Origin: Patiria miniata
Lineage: Eukaryota > Echinodermata > Asteroidea > Valvatida > Asterinidae
DNA: 64,000 nucleotides
Reading direction: 5' to 3'
NCBI RefSeq assembly: GCF_015706575.1
Contig: NW_024037070.1
Coordinates: 2,413,874-2,477,873 of the forward strand
Shown here: piece after piece, positions 23,131-33,706 of the stretch
How positions within the stretch are numbered: the stretch's first letter is position 1
Layout of the letters: each line of letters opens with the position of its first letter
Translations under genes and position numbers: made by a program
The notes under the pieces: generated by a model
Told to the model about the DNA's origin: nothing
Databases searched by the model: none
What the model saw: only the letters and a program-made list of their open reading frames with translations

Positions 23131-23151
23131 TGTTTCCTCCTCGACCCTCCA

Positions 23152-23745
23152 TTATTGTTGATGTACCCTAACGTGGCGCGGCCCCCAACGTGGCGCACTT
23201 TGATTTTTCGTCTGTAGCACCTACCTAGAGCAAAAGTTTTAACTGAAATTTCACAGAAAGTACAATTTCATCAAGTTCTAAACACTCCTGTTCATAAATA
23301 GCGAGTTTATTTACCCGTAACAAAGTTAGAAGAAAATTTTATTTTGGCGTGATTTTCCGATTTTATTTTCAATTGCAAAGTGAACCCTCTGAAAATGCCC
23401 CGAAAAATAAAATAATTTTCTGGCAAACATCTGGCTGGGTATGTAAGAAGAGATATTAATTATTTATCAGAATTTATCAAGTTTACACAAATTCTTAAAT
23501 GTTAATTTAAAATTTTCCGAGATTTATTCAATTTGTGCCCAATTTCCGGACGCCACCATTTTTGAATTTCGGATTAAATTTCATGAAATCGAAATCGCTC
23601 ACAGAGGTTAAATAGCAAGCATTAATAAGGTAAAAGTACTAGTATTTTACTGCATGAATTTGAGGTTTGTCAACAAAGAGGTTTGGCAACACTACACGAG
23701 GAAAGTCGGGTAAGCTTCGAAGTGCGCCACGTTAGGGAACACGAC
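23152..23745. mobile_element. ACCCTAACGTGGCGC inverted-repeat element, copy 1
   Basis: The ends TGTACCCTAACGTGGCGC and (inverted) TGTTCCCTAACGTGGCGC bound about 590 bp. The motif CCAACGTGGCGCAC is repeated just inside the left end. A second copy in reverse orientation lies at 47258-47884. It is noncoding and I could not define a target duplication. Confidence 0.8.
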
Positions 23746-24124
23746 TATATCTGCGCAGGTAACGCTTGCATACGCACGCGCGTTGTCACACACAAATTGA
23801 AGGTAAATGCGTAGAAAAAAGACCGTGTAGCTTTAGGGGGTCTGACAGCATGTTCGCATTGATATGCCTTTCTATGGGTCTTACGTGTAAGTAAGACCCA
23901 TAGTTCTAGGGGTAGGTTTGGTGGACGTGGTTATGTCATGTGTGTAATGATCTTGCTCTGTAGGAGAACATTTCACCATTTTGTGTTACATTTCAATGAT
24001 TTTGAAGGAACGCCTAGTATCGTTAGTCCACCTAAAACAAAGAGGATCTATTTCGGCGCACTCGCATTTAATTTGCGTTGGACAACGCGCGCGCGCGTTG
24101 CAAGCGTTACCTGTGCCGATTATG
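23745..24124. mobile_element. MITE with about 60-bp TIRs
   Basis: CGCAGGTAACGCTTGCATAC near 23755 is matched inverted by TTGCAAGCGTTACCTGTG near 24098-24115, and pairing continues through GACAACGCGCG. A 13-bp-arm hairpin CTATGGGTCTTAC lies inside at 23872-23903. Confidence 0.65.
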
Positions 24125-25148
24125 GTGACTCCAGGATATGTACAATTGTAGGATGAGAAGCCGTATTATCGCGGTACTTATCACATTTCTAGTTCGGAAT
24201 AGAGATTGCCCACTATTCACTAACCTTCCCGAATTGCCCTGTCTTTTGTGTTGTATAACTCTTCCTTTTCAAATTGATAGGCCTATAAACAAATCCGACG
24301 GTGGTGTGGTTTATTTCGTGTACGATGCCTGTGAAAATAGATATGCTTAAAGTGTGCAAATGGAGGTGGACTCCCTATTATCGTGGGTTGCGGGAAGTGG
24401 TTTTATAAAGATCTCAACTTTTTTTTTCATAGTTAATATTTGACCAAAACATTTCCTGAATAAAGTCTGATATTTTCCCTGTAACGTTCAAGATGATTAA
24501 AGACTATGTGCCTGCAGGATTTCTTAAGACCCTGCCCCTCCCCCTGAAAGGAGAACAAAATCACTGAGACAAGTTTACTGATTGGCGATTGGGGGCGCCA
24601 TTCACTTTACACGATGTGCCGTTTTATTTTTTTACACGCTGTCCTTATTTTGATCCCGTGAAACCAGACAATGGAACTTTCATGGACAGAGCACCATTAG
24701 AGATTTATTTTAACAAATAGACGGTACCTATTAGCAGACACGGTTAGGGAAAATTTGCAGGTTTGGAAAAAGTTAATATTTATTAAAAATCCTCAAAAGT
24801 CCCGAAAGACACAACATTTTTCAACCATTCTTTTTTTTACAACTCAGCAGAAAGTCCTTAATGCTTGGTGAACTGGATAAAAAATCTCCACTTGAAGGAG
24901 CTTTGGCAATGCAAAAAGAGAAATTTCCTTTGCCGCAATAATAATAGGAATGCCATGATAATGAATTAATAGGGAGTCCAACTGTACTTAACCTTACCCA
25001 GAATATCCACAGTATACAGCTTGGAAAGATTTCCATACTGGGCCGCCACTTTTTTCAAGCGCCAAAAAGTTGCATCCTGGTTTATGGTTATTCCTTCCAC
25101 TTTCCCTTCTCTATCTACTCGCACCCTCTCCTTTCCTTTTTCTATTTA
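24125..25148. other. no gene; weak inverted repeat
   Basis: GGACTCCCTATTA at about 24370 and its complement at 24968-24980 could bound a 615-bp element, but no target duplication was found. No coding sequence was recognised. Confidence 0.3.
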
Positions 25149-25156
25149 TTAATCAG

Positions 25157-26025
25157 CAGGGTGACCGTAAGGTCATTGCCAAATTCTGCTAAATGCACTT
25201 CAAAAATCTGTCAGATTTATCAAAAATCTGCCAAATTCCTCAGAACTACTCGAAATACACCAGTGGCGTATCCAGTGGGGGGGGGGGGGGGCAGCCCTTG
25301 GTTACAGGCAAGGTGGGATTGGTTTTGGGGTCAAAAGGTCAAAGTTCAAGGTCACCGTGGTGAGTTAAAGGTAAATGGTTTCCGGATGATAACTTGAGTA
25401 AGAAATGAGATTTTGGTGTCTAACTTTGGTAGGGGGTTGCCCTTGGGAGTTGGGATTGGTTTTGGGGTCAAAAGGTCAAGGTCACCGTGGTGAGTTAAAG
25501 GTAAATGGTTTTCGGATGATAACTTGACTTTAGAAATGAAATTTTGGTGACTAACTTCGGTAGGGGTTTGCCAAAAAAGTACAGGCATGTTGGGATTGGT
25601 TCTGGGGTCAAAGGTCAAAGGTCAAGGTCACCATGTTCAGTTAAAGGTTAAATGTTTCCGGATGATAACTTGACTCTGGCTGAGGGGTTTCAACAGCAAC
25701 CTGGTATTTTTTTGTTTATTCTTTATTGGTTCTTTTTCTGTTTTCCTTAATGTTCATGTGCTTGTTTTTTATTTGTCATGTTTGTTTGTAAGATTTGTCC
25801 TGTTCTAATAAATAATAATAATAATAATTAAGATGTTATGAAATTATTGCGTAAATTTCAGGCAAAACGCGGTTGGGTTTAACCATTAGTTGCAAATAAC
25901 CATTTTTGTAGAATTCTGCCAGAAATCTGCAAAAAAAATCCATTCTGTCAAATTTCTGTCAAACTCATTTTTTAACCAAAAAATCTGTCAAAGTTAGACA
26001 AAAATCGGCTAAAACGGTCACCCTG
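25157..26025. mobile_element. hAT-like non-autonomous transposon with perfect 8-bp TSD
   Basis: The ends CAGGGTGACCGT and complement ACGGTCACCCTG are exact. TTAATCAG is duplicated at 25149-25156 and 26026-26033. The 8-bp target and CAGGG end are typical of hAT. Subterminal repeats of AATCTGTCA/AAATCTGCC type occur on both sides. The interior has been invaded by a G-rich, tandemly repeated segment at 25262-25850. Confidence 0.88.
25262..25850 (+). repeat. nested segment: CAGTGGCGTATCCAG end, poly-G, three-copy tandem repeat, (TAA)n tail
   Basis: CAGTGGCGTATCCAG starts at 25262 and is followed by a G run. Three copies of GATTGGTTTTGGGGTCAAA with GTTCAAGGTCACC begin near 25317, 25452 and 25593. 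The 3' end is T-rich, then AATAATAATAATAATAAT. A tail like that suggests a retroposed unit, while the left end looks hAT-like, so it may be composite. Confidence 0.55.
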
Positions 26026-26035
26026 TTAATCAGTC

Positions 26036-26105
26036 ACTTACTTCATCGAGATTCAAACCTCAGACACTTGCTTGAAAGACGAGACTTTTACCACTAGACC
26101 ACATG
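26036..26105 (-). repeat. tRNA-like SINE head or tRNA pseudogene
   Basis: On the minus strand, TGGTCTAGTGG (pol III box A type) is followed 30-40 bases later by GGTTTGAATCT (box B type). Spacing fits a tRNA. I could not fold a full cloverleaf with confidence, and the 3' side is interrupted after about ten bases by the hAT insertion at 25157-26025, so a broken tRNA-derived SINE is most likely. Confidence 0.5.
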
Positions 26106-26548
26106 CACGCGCACGATCGCATTGCAATGATTAATCTTGTGATGTATTTGAATAATCAATTTAAATAAATTAGATATTCATGAGAAATTGAATATTCATA
26201 ATGACATGTTGCACTATCATTGGCCGGCTCATGTGTTGTCACGGTTGTCAATGTCATGCGTATAACGCGACATACTGCTGTCTTCCAGACACTTCCAACT
26301 TAATTCTGCATGACGTGTGCATCCAAAATGTGCTCTAAAAACACATATTTCCTACAAATTTTTCGCATTTGCGAGACTTCCTGGATTCATCTTGGGTGAA
26401 ATCACAAGGTGAGGTTAAATAAGTATGGAACTCTTCCCCCCGTACTACCCCGTAGAACTATATGGTGGGTCTTGTTACACAATTAATACCCATACGTGCC
26501 ATAGGTAGGCATATCAACGCGAACATGCTACAATAATATACAGTGAAC

Positions 26549-27876
26549 CAGTCCTTCATTTAAAGAAAATCCAGGAGAGCTATAAATCGCTCTCCTCAAA
26601 TATTCGAGGAGAGCAAATCGCTCTCCTTAAAATCTACGGATAAACAGCGGTAAAACGACGGGTTACCATTGTTTTTGTTTTATTTTGAATATAAGGATTT
26701 ATTCAAGGGGCTGCATTATTATTAGTTTTTGCATAATAACATATGCTCAAGTTGCGTTACTTTTTTCGTTTTTGTAACTGTAAGACAAGGTAAAATTTAT
26801 TTTAAAAAACTAACTAAATGGAGATTAATAAAAGGTTTGACTACTGCTCAGGCTTTCATTTTTTAATACAGTTGTCAGTTGGTTCATCACTTGATTATAC
26901 TTGGAAAATGGAGAGTTAATAAACGGCACATAAAGCAACTGAAAATTTGCTTTCAGAATTCAGATTCGTTAAAATTATATGAAATTTTGGCAGCCTGAAC
27001 TATTTCAATTGCTCTACGAAAGCTTCACAAAAAGGGCCTCAAAATGACACAAACTTGCCTTAAGTTTTATCGAAAATATCTGCCGTCGATAATCTTAAAA
27101 ATAATGGAAAATGCAGGTCAAGTATGCCATATACACAATGCTAGTCACGACGAGAAACTGGCTAACAACGTCTGAACTTCGCACTAGTACGAGCGTTTGT
27201 GATGCACTGTGTGTGGTGGGCCGGCAATGAGACTCGTTTCACGGTATAGGATTTCGGTGAAACACGCTGCATCGTTTCACTTCACATACCAGTAAAACTT
27301 CCTCAAAATAAATTCATGAACACGGGAAATACATACACAGACAAGAGAGATCAAGTTTTGTGAATAAGCTTGCAAAGATCGTCCTTCTCAATCGCTGTTT
27401 TCTTGGCATTTTTATGATGTCTATTCCGTCCGGCCTGCACGCAAAACACTGTACGGCAGGCAGTGCATTGCACCGCGCGCGACTATTACATTGACTGGTT
27501 ACCGCATTTTCATCATGCCTTCATTGGGACTTAGTGCGCGGCGCAGCGGGAACCAGTCATTGCTGCACTCGCACGTACGGGCCCACGTGTTTTCATGCAG
27601 CTCTACGCGATATGCAGATTGTGCACGCACAGTATACAACCTCTGTACACACACGATCTTATACAGTACGTACGAGCTCGGTGTTCGTTCATATACCAAC
27701 GAAAAATACGTGTAGCTTAAGACTTAAAATCCTTTGCGTTTTTATCACTTCTTATTTTTAAACTTCCCGTGTTTGATGAGCCCTCTTTTGGATTTCTGAG
27801 GAGCGCTATTTTTGGCGCTCCTTCGAGACAGTCGAGGAGCGCCTGCGCAATCGCGCTCCTTAAAAATGAAGGACTG
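26549..27876. mobile_element. DNA transposon relic, CAGTCCTTCATTT ends, 6-bp direct repeat
   Basis: CAGTCCTTCATTTAAAG at the left is matched by inverted CAGTCCTTCATTTTTAAGG at the right. GTGAAC flanks both sides (26543-26548 and 27877-27882). Just inside both ends are palindromic runs of GGAGAGC/GCTCTCC (left) and GAGGAGCGC/GCGCTCC (right), looking like subterminal binding repeats. It contains copy 2 of the short GC-rich repeat at 27365-27560. No transposase. Confidence 0.75.
27365..27560 (-). repeat. short GC-rich repeat, copy 2 (inverted)
   Basis: Reverse complement of the 18240-18420 repeat, sharing the CGGTAACCAGT and TTGGCATTTTTATGATG blocks. Confidence 0.6.
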
Positions 27877-27935
27877 GTGAACCTAGAGTTGAGTTTTGGA
27901 GTGGCCGCTGTATATTTTACCCCAAGACTTGGCTT

Positions 27936-28090
27936 AGCCCCATAAATGTGGCCTATTTTTACTGGACTACCTCTGTAAAGTAATGCCACACTCCTTGAAT
28001 TCACTTAAACCATGAGGACTTGTCACCAATTTTGTTTCCACATTCAGACTGCGTGCCTAGTTGATTTATGCTTTAAAAATACATTGTACA
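27936..28090 (+). repeat. TAGCCCC-family left end, diverged
   Basis: TAGCCCCATAAATGTGGCC followed by TATTT..ACTGGACT.CCTC matches the 17784 element's first 50 bases; similarity then fades. A matching right end was not found with confidence. Confidence 0.55.
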
Positions 28091-28355
28091 CTCGCCCTCT
28101 TATTAACAAATTCATCCAAATGTGGATGACTCTTAGTCTTGGCATCAGTTTGTGTGTAACTCAATTGCAAGCTTAGTCCAACTGAGCAATGCAAAAATGA
28201 CCTCTTGCATCAATCCTTTCTGTATAGTGCGCCTTCATGCGTGTATATAGCGTCAGGAACGGAATGGCTGCCGCATGCTGCGGTATATCGTGTGCGTACG
28301 TACATCGCGATCGTATGGCTTGCTGGCTGATGGTACACGCATGAGTCTGAAGGGA

Positions 28356-28790
28356 AACATCCCGGGTGGATTCTGTTCTGAAATTTGCAAAAAAAAGATG
28401 AAAAAAAGAATCCGCGTTCCGTACTCAAAACGGAGAAGTAACATGTTCATGAAATTCGCTTGCTTGTGCACGTGCGGGCACGGGTAGAATCAGACAGGCC
28501 AATCACAGTTAGTCTGGTTCCCTGACCCATCGTCCTTCAGTCTTCAAAATGGGAATACAGTCTAAATCACCGTGGGCTCTAATAAGGCGCCCAATTAAGG
28601 CGCCCAATCGATTGGCCCACTAAAATTGGCCCATGTGATGCTTGCCGTGCGCGCGAACACGCACAACTCAAAGTCAAGCGATCTTCATCAACGTGTATCT
28701 TCTCTATGTTGCCCTGTACGAAACGTAGATTTTGTCATTTTTTTGTTTTTGCAAATAGGCCTATCAGGACAGAATCCACCCGGGATGTTT
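28356..28790. repeat. inverted pair ACATCCCGGGTGGATTCTG
   Basis: ACATCCCGGGTGGATTCTG near 28358 is complemented by CAGAATCCACCCGGGATGT near 28771. The span may be a hairpin element or part of a larger TAGCCCC-family copy. No gene. Confidence 0.5.
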
Positions 28791-29286
28791 GGGTGCAATA
28801 CGTGAGAATATCAAGAAGTACCAGTTTAGGAGAAAACTGTGCAGCGGTTTTCTGACAATAGACTACATTTACATTTGGTACTTAGTCGTCGTTTCGTAGT
28901 AGTCAATCAATTCAATGGTGATGCTGTCTATGGGGCTCTGCTACGCGGAGCAGCCATAGTTCTAGGGGTAGGAGGGGGCGGGGGGAATAAAAAGGGCAAA
29001 TGTTCCCCTGCCCACGCTCAAAAAATGATAAATTGAGAATACATGTATGTTGAAAAAGTTAAGTAACTTTTGGGAAAAATGTGCTTTGCCCCCCACCCCT
29101 TGGAAAAATACTGGAGACACCCATGTCTTTCTTACAGATTAGAATATAAGTTTTAGGGGACCAATATAGTTGGTTGATGCTTGGGTGTGAAGGATTGTTT
29201 GGACATTAGGAAATTGTTATTCAAGTGCAAGAGAAATTTTTGTCTTGATAAACAACATTATTGAGAGTATAAAAGTGGACTGACCT
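28791..29286. other. no gene seen
   Basis: It contains a CATAGTTCTAGGGGTAGG block shared with 23900-23917, then a G-rich stretch near 28970-28985. Nothing else was identified. Confidence 0.35.
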
Positions 29287-31006
29287 AGTCCGAGTAACTT
29301 GGACCCAACTTATCGCCTTTTTAACATTCAGACATGGTCTGGTGATAGTGGGGTCCAAGCAACAGTGCTACCATCGCGCGACACAATTCTGCCGTTGACC
29401 CAAAAATCCAAAATTGCCCAACAAAAATATCAGATTTCACCCTCAAAACGGCCTCCAAATTACTAGCATAGCTGCCAACTATTACAAATTTTTCGTAATT
29501 ATTACGAATTTTTTGTTAATTTACGAAAATACAAATTGCCACTAAAAAATTACGAATTTTCCATTTTCTACCTAACGAAAAAAATAAATACTTGTAAAGT
29601 ATCGTTTTTGCCCGAAAACTTCTGGCGAAATGTTACGATAATGGATGGACTGGTGACAAGTCTAATAAGCAGTGCAGTCAAGCACCTAATAGACATCATT
29701 GCAGTGTGCGCAGTGGAGTACTTGAGGACCAGACTAAAAATATTTTTCAGTGGTGTGTGATTTGTGTGCACCTACCATGTGGATGTGTGGTTGTACCATA
29801 GAGCTACATGTATATTAAATTACTAGAGCACTAACTTTGAGTACAAAGTAATGCCTGCTGGGCGCATCCATGTTTGTGCACAAACCTATGGAGACCTAGA
29901 AATTTTATACGGCTTTTGTACGGCTAATTGCATATCTGCGTTTGTATTCCATACCGGTGCGTTATCAAAGCCAATACGCCCAAAACCGAAACGCACTCCC
30001 TGAATCAGCAAAATGAGCGTGTCATTTTGCTCTACGCAAATAGCGCAACGCGTGCACGTATTCGCTGCAGATGCTTTTTGCCGTCACGGTTTTTTTTAAC
30101 CGTCAATGACGCGCTTAAGCTGTTTGCGTATGTTCTACTTGCGCGTTGCATGTAGAGTATACTTTCAAAATTCAATCCATCTAATTTCATTATGTTCTAC
30201 AAACACGCACATGAATTCAAAATGTCTGCGCCCAGGACGGCTTCAAAGCATCTCCGCGCGCAGAATGACGAGTAAGCGCTCTTTTAATTTAATATAGCTC
30301 TATGGGTTGTACTGACTACTTTTCAATTGGTCGCTTATTGATCCTGTGGGATGAGACCCATCAGTGGGAGATTTTGATCATGGAATTTAATAAGAGTATG
30401 GTTGGAATAATTGGTAATAGAGTTTGAGTTTATCACAACGTCCAGAAAAGATAATCAGCAGCGTTTGCAAGGTATGTTGGCAGGATATTTCTATTGCATA
30501 CGGTGGCCCTAATTCATTGACATTGTATGTAAAAACATGATACGAACTCGAAACTCAACATCGATAGCATGCATTTCAAAAAATATGCGCACGTTATAAT
30601 TGTATTTGACTTCAACAAACAAATACAGACAGTAAAACAAAATTAATTTAATAAAAAACTTTTAATTTTTTTTTTTTTTTTTTTTTTTTAATTATCCTAT
30701 GGTATACAGTACATTATTAATCACAACAAGAAGGGTATGCACATGTATGTGTACATGTAAACCATGTACCTGTACTCGAAGTTGGTAAAGCTGGTACATG
30801 TACATACACTGTTAATATACGAGCAGTTGAAAATGACCGCGCGGGTTGATTACTAATTTGGATTTTGAAAAGTTGGCAGCTATGTACTAGATACGCCACC
30901 TGAGGTACAAGTAGAGATCAATGATTAAGACTGAAGTACTAAAGTTTACTAACGATTCGGATGAAAAGTGAAATTTCCTGTTCAATTCCTTCCTTCCTCC
31001 CTTCCT
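29287..31006 (+). repeat. AGTCCGAGTAAC repeat, copy split by a later insertion
   Basis: 29287-29460 and 30891-31006 together correspond to 13530-13800. The break falls in CC.CAAAT|A.GCCACCTGAG, exactly where the 29467-30884 element is inserted. Confidence 0.75.
29467..30884. mobile_element. DNA transposon relic, CATAGCTGCCAACT ends, 6-bp TSD
   Basis: The ends CATAGCTGCCAACT and its exact complement are flanked by TACTAG on both sides (29461-29466 and 30885-30890). The insertion interrupts a known repeat, which confirms both boundaries. Subterminal TTACGAATTTT motifs follow the left end. hAT elements with CAGGGCTGCCAAC ends are similar in sequence but make 8-bp duplications, so the superfamily is open. 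Confidence 0.85.
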
Positions 31007-31060
31007 TCCATAGAGTGCAGTCCTAAAAGAGATGAGTATAGTCACACTGTGGTGTTGAGT

Positions 31061-31270
31061 AACACGCCAGGCTGTCGCGTATCGTATTACAAGCTTCACG
31101 TGATTTTCGAGATCGCTCCACGTTTTCCCCGCTCCACATGTGTAGTGTACGCGATATATGTATGGTACCCACATACATCGCGTACACTACACATGTGGAG
31201 CGGGGAATACATGGAGCGATGCACAGTGACATCATGAGATACGATGTACGTACGACAACCGCGTGTGTTG
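31061..31270. mobile_element. palindromic MITE centred on GGTACC at 31164
   Basis: Arms of over 50 bp around the centre share CGCTCCACATGTGTAGTG and GATCGCTCCA. Outer ends are roughly inverted (AACACGCC..GCTGTCG and AACACACGCGGTTGTCG). Repeated GTTCGCGAAT lies just to the right (31300-31330). Confidence 0.7.
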
Positions 31271-31837
31271 GAGATAGCTTCAATAAAGACTTCGCGAACT
31301 GTTCGCGAATGTTCGCGAATGTTCGCGAATATCTGTCCGACGCTAAGAGCAAACCAGTTCGCGAACTTCGCGAAGCTTCTCATCCATGCGTGGTCAAGTT
31401 AATGAGGTAGTCACGAAACCTGCGCCTTTGTTATGTTAATGGACTTGTTTTTGAGAAACACCTCCGAAATCATTACAAAATGTCATATTTTAGTTTTTCT
31501 TGTACTGTTTGAAGTTGATTATTAGATTCAGGAATGACTGCTGCATGGTATGAGGTATGTCGAATGGAATCTGGGTTGGGATAATAGAGGGAAAATTGAC
31601 CATTTGTGTGATACCATGGGTGATACACTGGAGATATAGAATGTATAGGGTCACGTTTGCTGCCGAGTCAGATCATGGATCATGTGTTCATGATAATGTT
31701 CACTTGTTTCACTTCAAGATGTTTGGAGATAATGTTATTTGTTGGTTGGTTACCCAGAGCAGCACTTACACATTCCATTGTTAATTTTGAATTTTAAACG
31801 AAACAGACTTCTTTTCCCCCTTTTTTTTTTATTGCAG
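31271..31837. other. sulfotransferase upstream/intron sequence
   Basis: No coding exon was seen. It ends in a strong pyrimidine tract and TTGCAG acceptor at 31837, so at least part is an intron of the sulfotransferase gene separating a 5'UTR exon that I could not locate. Confidence 0.55.
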
Positions 31838-31849
31838 TGAAAACGCAGA
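31826..31849 (+). promoter_or_regulatory. splice acceptor and 5'UTR end of the sulfotransferase exon
   Basis: CCCC(T)10 ATTGCAG ends at 31837, leaving 12 bases of 5'UTR before the ATG at 31850. An upstream noncoding exon is implied. Confidence 0.8.
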
Positions 31850-33286
31850 ATGGTGAAGATTCGACAAAAGCGGTGCATCATCACCTTGTTGCCACTCCTT
31901 GGAATATTGCTGTTACTCTTTGGAATATTTCAAACCAAAATCGTTCAAGATGGAAATCTTGCCTCAACATCCAAAAGCATCCTCAAGACTTTACAGTTTG
32001 CAGTCAAAGTGAATGATGAGCGTGTGATGTTGTTGGAACCCATGAGAGATGAAAGCAAACTGGTGAAAGTTGTCCCAGTAGACACCTTACATTCACAGAT
32101 TCATGTACACATTCAAGATGATCACAGTAATGGAAGTCTGTTGAGTTCTGAAGGATTACTAGCAATAAAAGAAGTGTCATTATTAAGGTCAAATACACTT
32201 GATAAGTCTAGTAAAACGGCATTAATAGCTCAACACAAATTAGACAACCCGACGGACACCTTCCGCTTTCAAGCTGTCAACCCTGCGCTGCATACCACAC
32301 CAGAACACAGTAAGATACAAATCCTCATTGTGACTAATCGGCGCTCTGGATCCTCTTTTTTAGGCCAGTTTTTCAATCAGCATCCTGATGTGTTCTTCCA
32401 GTTTGAGCCACTAAAATTAACGGAGTGGAAACAAGAATTCTATCCAGACGGAATTGAATACCTTCGTCACTTGTTAAAGTGCCAATTTGACAAAACGCCG
32501 TACTTGGTGGAATTTTATAACCGTGAACCTCTTCATCGAGCTAGTAGTAAAGTGATGAATGACTTTCCCCTGTGCAATCTGACAGAGTCCCTCCCAAAAA
32601 AGTCAAGGTATAAGGTGAGGTGTCCTCCATTGGAAACATTACCCCTTATACAAACTTGTCAGAAGAAGCAGCATCAGACAATCAAACTAATAAGGCTGTA
32701 CAGCATAGCATCCTTAGAACCAATTGCCCTTGACCATGATATCAACTTAAAGATAATTCACCTAGTGCGAGACCCTCGGGCAACTTACATTTCAAGAAGT
32801 CGAATACCTGGTGCAAATGTTTCCTCAGTGCTTGGTAAGTCACTTGATGCTGGCATTTCCTACTTGTGTAGACGCATAAATCGTAACTTGGACTTCATTC
32901 GTAGCCAGCCAGCATGGCTACAAGGAAAGTACAAACTAGTCCGTTATGAAGACATTGCAAACAATCCCAAAAAGCTTGCACAAGAAATTTATAAATTCAC
33001 TGGCTTGGGGCAACTACCACAAGAAGTTCTTAAGTGGATACAAAGTAACACTCAGAAATCGGCCATCAAACCAAATATGCAACCGGGTGAAAGCCACTAC
33101 TCTACCACCAGAAATGCATCACAGGTCCCTGAAGCATGGAGGTATGAAGTACCACTCAAAGTGGTGCTTCGAATGCAAGAATTCTGCAGAGAGACTTTGA
33201 GATACCTTGGTTATCGTGAAGTCAGAACAACAAAGGAGTTACTGGACAAGAACAGAAGTTTGGTTGCACAACTCAAAACGTCATGA
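31850..33286 (+). CDS. carbohydrate 6-O-sulfotransferase (CHST1/CHST3-like), complete single coding exon
   Basis: This is a 478-residue type II Golgi membrane enzyme predicted to move sulfate from PAPS to the 6-position of Gal, GalNAc or GlcNAc in glycans. Residues 9-27 (CIITLLPLLGILLLLFGIF) form the signal anchor after a short basic cytosolic tail, followed by a stem to about 150. The PAPS 5'-phosphosulfate loop is NRRSGSSF (163-170) and the 3'-phosphate motif is HLVRDPRATYISRSR (304-318). RYEDIANNP (365-373) and VPEAWR (426-431) are also typical of the family. Possible N-glycosylation sites are at 94, 243, 323, 422 and 468. The start is the first Met, 12 bases after the splice acceptor. Intronless coding regions are common in this family. 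Which CHST orthologue it is cannot be decided here, and the substrate is therefore open. Confidence 0.93.
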   Translation: MVKIRQKRCIITLLPLLGILLLLFGIFQTKIVQDGNLASTSKSILKTLQFAVKVNDERVMLLEPMRDESKLVKVVPVDTLHSQIHVHIQDDHSNGSLLSSEGLLAIKEVSLLRSNTLDKSSKTALIAQHKLDNPTDTFRFQAVNPALHTTPEHSKIQILIVTNRRSGSSFLGQFFNQHPDVFFQFEPLKLTEWKQEFYPDGIEYLRHLLKCQFDKTPYLVEFYNREPLHRASSKVMNDFPLCNLTESLPKKSRYKVRCPPLETLPLIQTCQKKQHQTIKLIRLYSIASLEPIALDHDINLKIIHLVRDPRATYISRSRIPGANVSSVLGKSLDAGISYLCRRINRNLDFIRSQPAWLQGKYKLVRYEDIANNPKKLAQEIYKFTGLGQLPQEVLKWIQSNTQKSAIKPNMQPGESHYSTTRNASQVPEAWRYEVPLKVVLRMQEFCRETLRYLGYREVRTTKELLDKNRSLVAQLKTS

Positions 33287-33449
33287 TGAAATTTGTCTTT
33301 CAATATTATTTTATTTTTTTACTTAAACTTTATTTACCTCGTACCAATGTATAAGTATTGTTATTGTTTTTTACATTTGTTCTGTTCTAATGCACCAGAG
33401 AAGTAGAAGTAGTCTCACATGCAAGCTTATGTTCTACCACCTAACCAAT

Positions 33450-33701
33450 CAGGGCTCAAATTCATGGCTAACTGCAGAATTCTGCGCTTATGGTCACTGT
33501 TCTGTGCTAACCGCACTAGCACAAAAATTCTGTGCTAACCCTGTAAGCACAGAAGTCTTACTTACAATGTATGGGATGCACGCTTGTGCAGAAGCCAACA
33601 TTCTGTAACATTTCTTACTGTAAGCGCATGATTTTCTGCTATAGTACACGTATGCAGGGATTTGTGGCTAGCAGTAAGCAGAGCCATGACATTTGGCGCA
33701 G
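33450..33701. mobile_element. hAT-like MITE with AGCACAGAA repeats, in the sulfotransferase 3' region
   Basis: CAGGGCTCAAATTCATGGC at the left and inverted CTGCGCCAAATGTCATGGC at the right. Interior AATTCTGTGCTAA/TAAGCACAGAA motifs alternate in orientation. No 8-bp duplication was confirmed. Related to 11960-12203. Confidence 0.6.
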
Positions 33702-33706
33702 TAGTA

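Larger units (their letters stand above)
19273..23137. mobile_element. inverted element whose arms are 16-bp minisatellites; contains two nested elements
   Basis: The left end GAATACAGG and the right end (read inverted) GGAAACAGG are each followed by an array of CAACTCGTACGCGAGC-type units, in opposite orientations. Once the 17784-19265 insertion is removed, the flanks are TCCTCGAC (17774-17781) and TCCTCGAC (23138-23145), a perfect 8-bp target duplication. The interior contains MITE copy 2 (19797-20304), a possible captured exon (20521-20586) and a second minisatellite-armed element (21962-22543). The architecture resembles Drosophila foldback elements by analogy; the family is not known to me. 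Confidence 0.65.
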
